Below the pieces are notes generated by a model that was given only the letters and a program-made list of their open reading frames with translations, was not told the origin of the DNA and searched no databases. From NCBI GenBank assembly GCA_003818205.1, contig RPRQ01000013.1, forward strand, positions 1-64,000: 64,000 nucleotides of DNA. Direction: 5' to 3'. The DNA is from Bacteroidales bacterium (GTDB taxonomy: Bacteria; Bacteroidota; Bacteroidia; Bacteroidales; Tenuifilaceae). The position numbers and the translations under genes are program-made. Each line of letters begins with the position of its first letter. The stretch's first letter is position 1. Below, piece after piece: positions 60,281 to 64,000 of this stretch.

Positions 60281-62104
60281 GTGGGTTTGGTTACGATTTT
60301 CTTCTCAGGATTTAGAAAAAGGTATTGCTTTCGGCGAATAGCAAACACCTTAGCCATTTTAATCCTAATGTTATTCGCTATTTCTTGTAGTAAACAAGAA
60401 CTTCCCAAAAAGAACAATTCCTATTTTGAGCCCGATAGCACCACAAGGGTCAAACTGCTAAATATCGATAACAAATCATCGTACGATTCGCTTATCCTTG
60501 AATCAATCCGCAATAAAGATGGGTGGTTAAAGGATATTGGGGAGAGCGACATTAAGAAGAATCATGTTTTACTATTTAGGGTTACTACTGATGCTTCACG
60601 CTGGGAGAATCCCGTTTTAATGATATGCGGGAATTTCGCGAACATCGCAATTTTCCAGGAGACCCAACTGCTATACAAATCTAACGATAATATAAAAGCT
60701 CGTTACCCTATAACCAAAATACTGAAGGTTAGTCGAGAAAAGGATTTGAACATCTATCTGTGCTTTTACTACAATAATTTTTTTGAGACTTCGGTGATGT
60801 ACTTCTTTAGAATAGGGGAAAGTGATAAAATCGCTGATGGTGCCTTATTGTTTCCTCCCGAGATTAAGCTGTTTTCATCGCTTAACCTAGGATTCGTTTT
60901 TGAGACCATTGGGCTAATTAGCTTTTTTGCGCTATTCTTCTATCAGGGTCGCAATAGGAAGATGCTACTCTACTTCTCCGTTTTCTTAATGACCATTGGT
61001 TTCTCTACTTTACAGGAGTTGATAAGATTCTTCATTCCCATTCAATCGTTTTACTTTAACCTGATTGTGTTTATAGCCACAACATTTATCCCCCTTAGCT
61101 TTTTAGGGTTTTTAAATAATGCTCTTGTTATTGAGCATAAGAAGCTATTGCTTGCAGCATTTATAGTAAATGTATTATGGTGTGTTGCTCTTCCTGTCCT
61201 TTCGTTTGTTTTACTCGTTAACCTAGTTTACTGGACAGGCATGTTTCTGGTGGTTGTATTAACCCTTATCCTTTTAATTAAAGAGAAGGTTCACAGAAAC
61301 CCCGAATTTCGATACCCTTTGTGGGGTTTTATATTTTTAATATTCTTTTTAACGCTAAGCGGTTTATATGATTTTGGGGTTATCCCTTCTGTTATTAATG
61401 TTGATTATGGTATTCTAGTTTTTGTTATAAGCCTAGTTGTTTATACAATTAAAAGTATTATTAAATCCAAAAGAGAGGTGCAGCTGGTGAATATGGAGCT
61501 GCAGCAGAACCAGAATAGGCTGTTGATACTTGAGAACGAGAATATTCAATCGCAGTTTGAAGCCTTAAAGGGGCAGATCAATCCGCATTTTTTATTCAAT
61601 AGCCTCAATACGCTCGCATCGCTAATTAATATCGATAAGGTTAGGGCAACCAAGTACGTCGAGGAGTTCTCGATGCTGTACCGCCGTTTGCTCGATTCAA
61701 ATAGCGAAATGCTTGTACCGTTAAAGGAGGAACTCCATTTTCTTAGCTCGTACATTTATCTACAAAAGATAAGGTTTGGCGATAATCTTCAATTTATTTT
61801 TGAAATCGAGGATAACGATTTTGACAAGTTGGTTCCACCGCTGTCGCTGCAATTACTGATTGAGAATGCGCTAAAGCATAACGAGGTATCGGAGGACTTC
61901 CCGCTTGAAATCTCCATAAAAAGTTCAGGCGATAACCTTGTAATTTCCAATCCGCTACAGCCAAAAATGATTACGGTTACCCGAAAAGGGATTGGACTCG
62001 AAAACCTGAGCAAGCGTTACTTGCAGGTATCAGACCGTGATCTTGTGTTTGAGAAAACAGAGAAGGAGTTTATTATTAAAATACCTCTTATTGATGAGTT
62101 TTAA
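60281..62104 (+). CDS. LytS/YehU-type sensor histidine kinase
   Basis: The start is a GTG directly after an in-frame stop; the first ATG (codon 30) would remove half of the signal region. The N-terminus has a hydrophobic stretch ending in AISC (Cys36), resembling a lipobox, followed by a periplasmic beta domain (about 40-190) and about seven membrane segments (about 200-400). The kinase has the His_kinase pattern QINPHFLFNSLNTLASL with His436 and an ATPase with LIENALKHNEVS. Order resembles the 7TMR-DISM kinases. It is followed after two bases by its LytTR regulator. Confidence 0.88.
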   Translation: MGLVTIFFSGFRKRYCFRRIANTLAILILMLFAISCSKQELPKKNNSYFEPDSTTRVKLLNIDNKSSYDSLILESIRNKDGWLKDIGESDIKKNHVLLFRVTTDASRWENPVLMICGNFANIAIFQETQLLYKSNDNIKARYPITKILKVSREKDLNIYLCFYYNNFFETSVMYFFRIGESDKIADGALLFPPEIKLFSSLNLGFVFETIGLISFFALFFYQGRNRKMLLYFSVFLMTIGFSTLQELIRFFIPIQSFYFNLIVFIATTFIPLSFLGFLNNALVIEHKKLLLAAFIVNVLWCVALPVLSFVLLVNLVYWTGMFLVVVLTLILLIKEKVHRNPEFRYPLWGFIFLIFFLTLSGLYDFGVIPSVINVDYGILVFVISLVVYTIKSIIKSKREVQLVNMELQQNQNRLLILENENIQSQFEALKGQINPHFLFNSLNTLASLINIDKVRATKYVEEFSMLYRRLLDSNSEMLVPLKEELHFLSSYIYLQKIRFGDNLQFIFEIEDNDFDKLVPPLSLQLLIENALKHNEVSEDFPLEISIKSSGDNLVISNPLQPKMITVTRKGIGLENLSKRYLQVSDRDLVFEKTEKEFIIKIPLIDEF

Positions 62105-62106
62105 CC

Positions 62107-62862
62107 ATGAATATTGCAATCTTTGAAGATGAGGCTTTTGCCGCTGAGCACTTAGAACAGATGCTTGTACAGCTTGTTCCCGGCATTCGTATTTTAGCCA
62201 AAATATCCACAGTACGTAAAGGGATAGAGTGGTTAAAGAACAATAGCTGCGATCTAATTTTTTTGGATATTAACCTAGCCGATGGCCTTAGCTTCAAGAT
62301 ATTCGAATCGGTTCAGGTTAAAACGCCAATTATATTTACAACTGCCTACGACCAGTATGCGATTAAGGCTTTTGAGTTGAATAGCATCGACTACCTATTG
62401 AAACCAATATCCATTGCCATCCTTAGCAAAAGTATTGAAAAGTACAGGCAGTTGAATAGCCCGCAGCAGATAGTTCATAACCTAAAGGAGGTATTACGAA
62501 ATTTAAACAATGCTGAACCAATTTATCGTGAACGGTTTTCTGTGGAGATGGGTAGCAAGATTAAAACTGTTGAGGTAACCGACATTGCATACTTCTATGC
62601 GCTAAGCAAAAGCACCTTTTTTCGAACGCTAAGTGGGCATAATTACCCTTGCGACCTTTCGCTCGACAGGTTGGCCGAAATCATAAACCCGAAATCCTTT
62701 TTTAGGGTTAATCGAGGTTATATCGTTAATTTGAAGGCTATCGCTGGAATGAACCTGATGAGTAACCGTAGCATAAAGCTTACGCTAACTCCCAATACAG
62801 ATGAAATAGTTCTGGTTAGCATTAGCCGACTTGCCGATTTTAAAAAGTGGCTGAATATATAA
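62107..62862 (+). CDS. LytTR-family response regulator
   Basis: The receiver has acidic Glu7-Asp8-Glu9, phosphoacceptor Asp54 in LIFLDINL, TTAYDQYAIKAFELN and the Lys in YLLKPI. The LytTR DNA-binding domain (about 150-251) shows IKTVEVTDIAYFYALSKSTFFRT and FFRVNRGYIVNLKAI. It is cognate to the LytS-type kinase. Likely targets are its own cluster, including the receptor and DUF4249 genes. This is inferred from position alone. Confidence 0.93.
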   Translation: MNIAIFEDEAFAAEHLEQMLVQLVPGIRILAKISTVRKGIEWLKNNSCDLIFLDINLADGLSFKIFESVQVKTPIIFTTAYDQYAIKAFELNSIDYLLKPISIAILSKSIEKYRQLNSPQQIVHNLKEVLRNLNNAEPIYRERFSVEMGSKIKTVEVTDIAYFYALSKSTFFRTLSGHNYPCDLSLDRLAEIINPKSFFRVNRGYIVNLKAIAGMNLMSNRSIKLTLTPNTDEIVLVSISRLADFKKWLNI

Positions 62863-63271
62863 ATATTGAGACAATAAATAACGTGAGTTCGATTTAAGAA
62901 ATGGTAGTAATACTCTAAATTGTAATTTGTTACAAGTTTATCATTTGGTATTGGAATGATGCCTGCCTGCCGGTAGGCAGGGAATAGTGGAACTGGAGCG
63001 ATCCGGCAACTGCCGGACGACGAAGTCAATAATGGGTTTTTTTCCAACTTTTTTCTTCCAATATTCCATTTTTCCATCATTGGCTACGCCGAACTAGCTA
63101 CGCTGAGCTCACTACGTTCGGTTCGCAAGCTCGGTTCCATTTCTCCCCTCAAAGTAAAATGCTGATAACATAGCATTTAAATTGTTTCTTACATCGAACT
63201 GACGTTAAATATACGCCTCAGCGGGTGGTATTACTCCTTATACATTGAACTGATGCTATTCAACCTTATAT
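62863..63271. repeat. 409-base convergent spacer filled with palindromic repeats
   Basis: It includes the palindrome CCTGCCTGCCGGTAGGCAGG (62963-62982 region), the hairpin TCCGGCA-ACT-GCCGGA, the ATTCCATTTTTCCATCATT string shared with 6.8 kb and a GCTGAGCTCACTACGTTCGG block shared in part with the 19.1-kb element. No gene was found. It separates the LytTR gene from the convergent acyltransferase gene. Confidence 0.6.
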
Positions 63272-64000
63272 CTACGGATGACTATGTTTCCAGCGTTTAT
63301 GGGACCAAAGCCAATCCTCTGGCTTTTTGATGATAACTGCTTCCAATTTCTTTGCAAATAGCTCGGTTACTCTACTTCGGGCAAGCTCTGCTGGGTTTTC
63401 GGTAAGAATAGAAAATTCAACCTCATAGTAGCCACGCCTTACCCTTTGAATATCAATATACACAACTGGGATATTAAAATGACGAGCATACTTCTCGGCT
63501 CCATAAAGAAATGCCGTATTACGGTTTAGGAATTGAACCCAATGGGCTCTGGGCAGAAAATGTTTTGGCATACCCTGATCGCTTGCCATGAGATAAATAG
63601 TAGGGGAGCTCTTGAACCGTTCAAATGTTGCCGACGTTTCTTTGATCGAGGCCAAGGTTGTACCGAATCGGGATCGACTCCAACGCACAAACTTATCGAT
63701 ATATTTATTATTCAGAGGTTTATAAAATGCAACTACTTTGTGCTTAATTTGCAGGCTGGCTGAAAGAGAGCCCCATTCCCAATTGGCATAGTGACCGGTA
63801 ACCCCGATTACGCTTTTACCCGAATGGAAATACGGCTCAAGTATTTCTGGGTTGATTATTCTATGCCGGGTAAGTATTTGGTTTCGGGTCATGGTGAATG
63901 CCTTTATGCCCTCAACAAAAATATCGGCTAGATTCTTATAGAATAATCCAACAAGCCTCTTTATTTCTTGATTAGAGGCATTCGGAAACGAACCCTTTAA
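63272..64000 (-). CDS. LpxL/HtrB-family lipid A acyltransferase, 5' end outside the window
   Basis: The frame is open to the last base of the window, so the gene starts outside; an internal ATG at 63892 is not the start. The conserved catalytic motif GHYANWEWG (HxxxxE) and FYKPLNNKYIDKFVRWSRSRFGTTL are visible, followed by MASDQGMPK, the DQ...(x) motif of the family, and RWKHSH at the end. The enzyme transfers a secondary acyl chain to lipid A. The inner-membrane anchor lies in the missing part. Regular for Bacteroidota. Confidence 0.88.
   Translation of the reverse strand, partial: LKGSFPNASNQEIKRLVGLFYKNLADIFVEGIKAFTMTRNQILTRHRIINPEILEPYFHSGKSVIGVTGHYANWEWGSLSASLQIKHKVVAFYKPLNNKYIDKFVRWSRSRFGTTLASIKETSATFERFKSSPTIYLMASDQGMPKHFLPRAHWVQFLNRNTAFLYGAEKYARHFNIPVVYIDIQRVRRGYYEVEFSILTENPAELARSRVTELFAKKLEAVIIKKPEDWLWSHKRWKHSHP

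Noticed and set aside
1-64000. CRISPR arrays, tRNA and rRNA genes, integrase or phage genes
   Set aside because: No regularly spaced repeats, no tRNA cloverleaf or rRNA-like stretch and no integrase or phage structural proteins were recognised on reading through the spacers.

Overview
The window is about 64 kb of AT-rich chromosome from a Bacteroidota bacterium, most likely a member of the Bacteroidales/Marinilabiliales; the genus cannot be told from the sequence alone. The evidence is the phylum-type promoters (TTG, about 20 bases, TAnnTTTG), the families GLPGLI, DUF4249, DUF4349 and LA_2272-like repeats, the glycine-lipid genes glsA/glsB, giant two-component propeller sensor kinases, TonB-dependent receptors with carboxypeptidase-like N-terminal domains, and a SiaC-type DUF1987 protein. 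No rRNA, tRNA, CRISPR array, prophage or intact insertion sequence was seen.

Layout. 1-2.8 kb: three exported or LPP20-like genes. 2.8-21 kb: mostly housekeeping and RNA modification (SiaC homologue, rRNA methyltransferase plus RlhA-type U32 protein, tadA, aspS, tricorn-like protease, an AT-hook histone-like protein, DUF47-Pit phosphate uptake, RsmB-like methyltransferase, miaB, YebC, DUF4349, glpK). 22-26 kb: LEA14-like lipoprotein, GNAT, SPOR protein and a long PurF-like enzyme.

26-35.4 kb: a compact six-gene minus-strand cluster, the most unusual part of the window. In transcription order it encodes a RyR-SpoIIE phosphatase, a 1368-residue DUF4062-NTPase-WD40 STAND protein, a protein of unknown family, a small four-CxxC zinc protein, a small unknown protein and a HEAT/TPR protein ending in two ClpX-type zinc fingers. 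The domain mix (ligand sensor, protein phosphatase, signal-transduction ATPase with a big sensing propeller, zinc adaptors) suggests an undescribed signalling or conflict/defence system.

35.4-45 kb: the glycine-lipid acyltransferase pair and two tandem propeller-type sensor kinases, one a hybrid. 45-50.6 kb: MarC, a surface-repeat protein, a GNAT enzyme, an exported coiled-coil protein and a parDE toxin-antitoxin pair with a visible operator. 50.7-56.6 kb: an OmpR-type two-component system divergent from a GLPGLI-TonB receptor operon; four TTAACC hexamers in phase lie between them. 57-62.9 kb: TonB receptor, DUF4249 lipoprotein and a LytS/LytTR two-component system in one direction. The window ends inside an LpxL/HtrB-family acyltransferase gene.

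Two small elements with terminal inverted repeats (19.1 kb and 47.3 kb) sit exactly at the stop codons of neighbouring genes and look like MITE-type elements. Several GC-richer palindromic repeats are scattered between genes.
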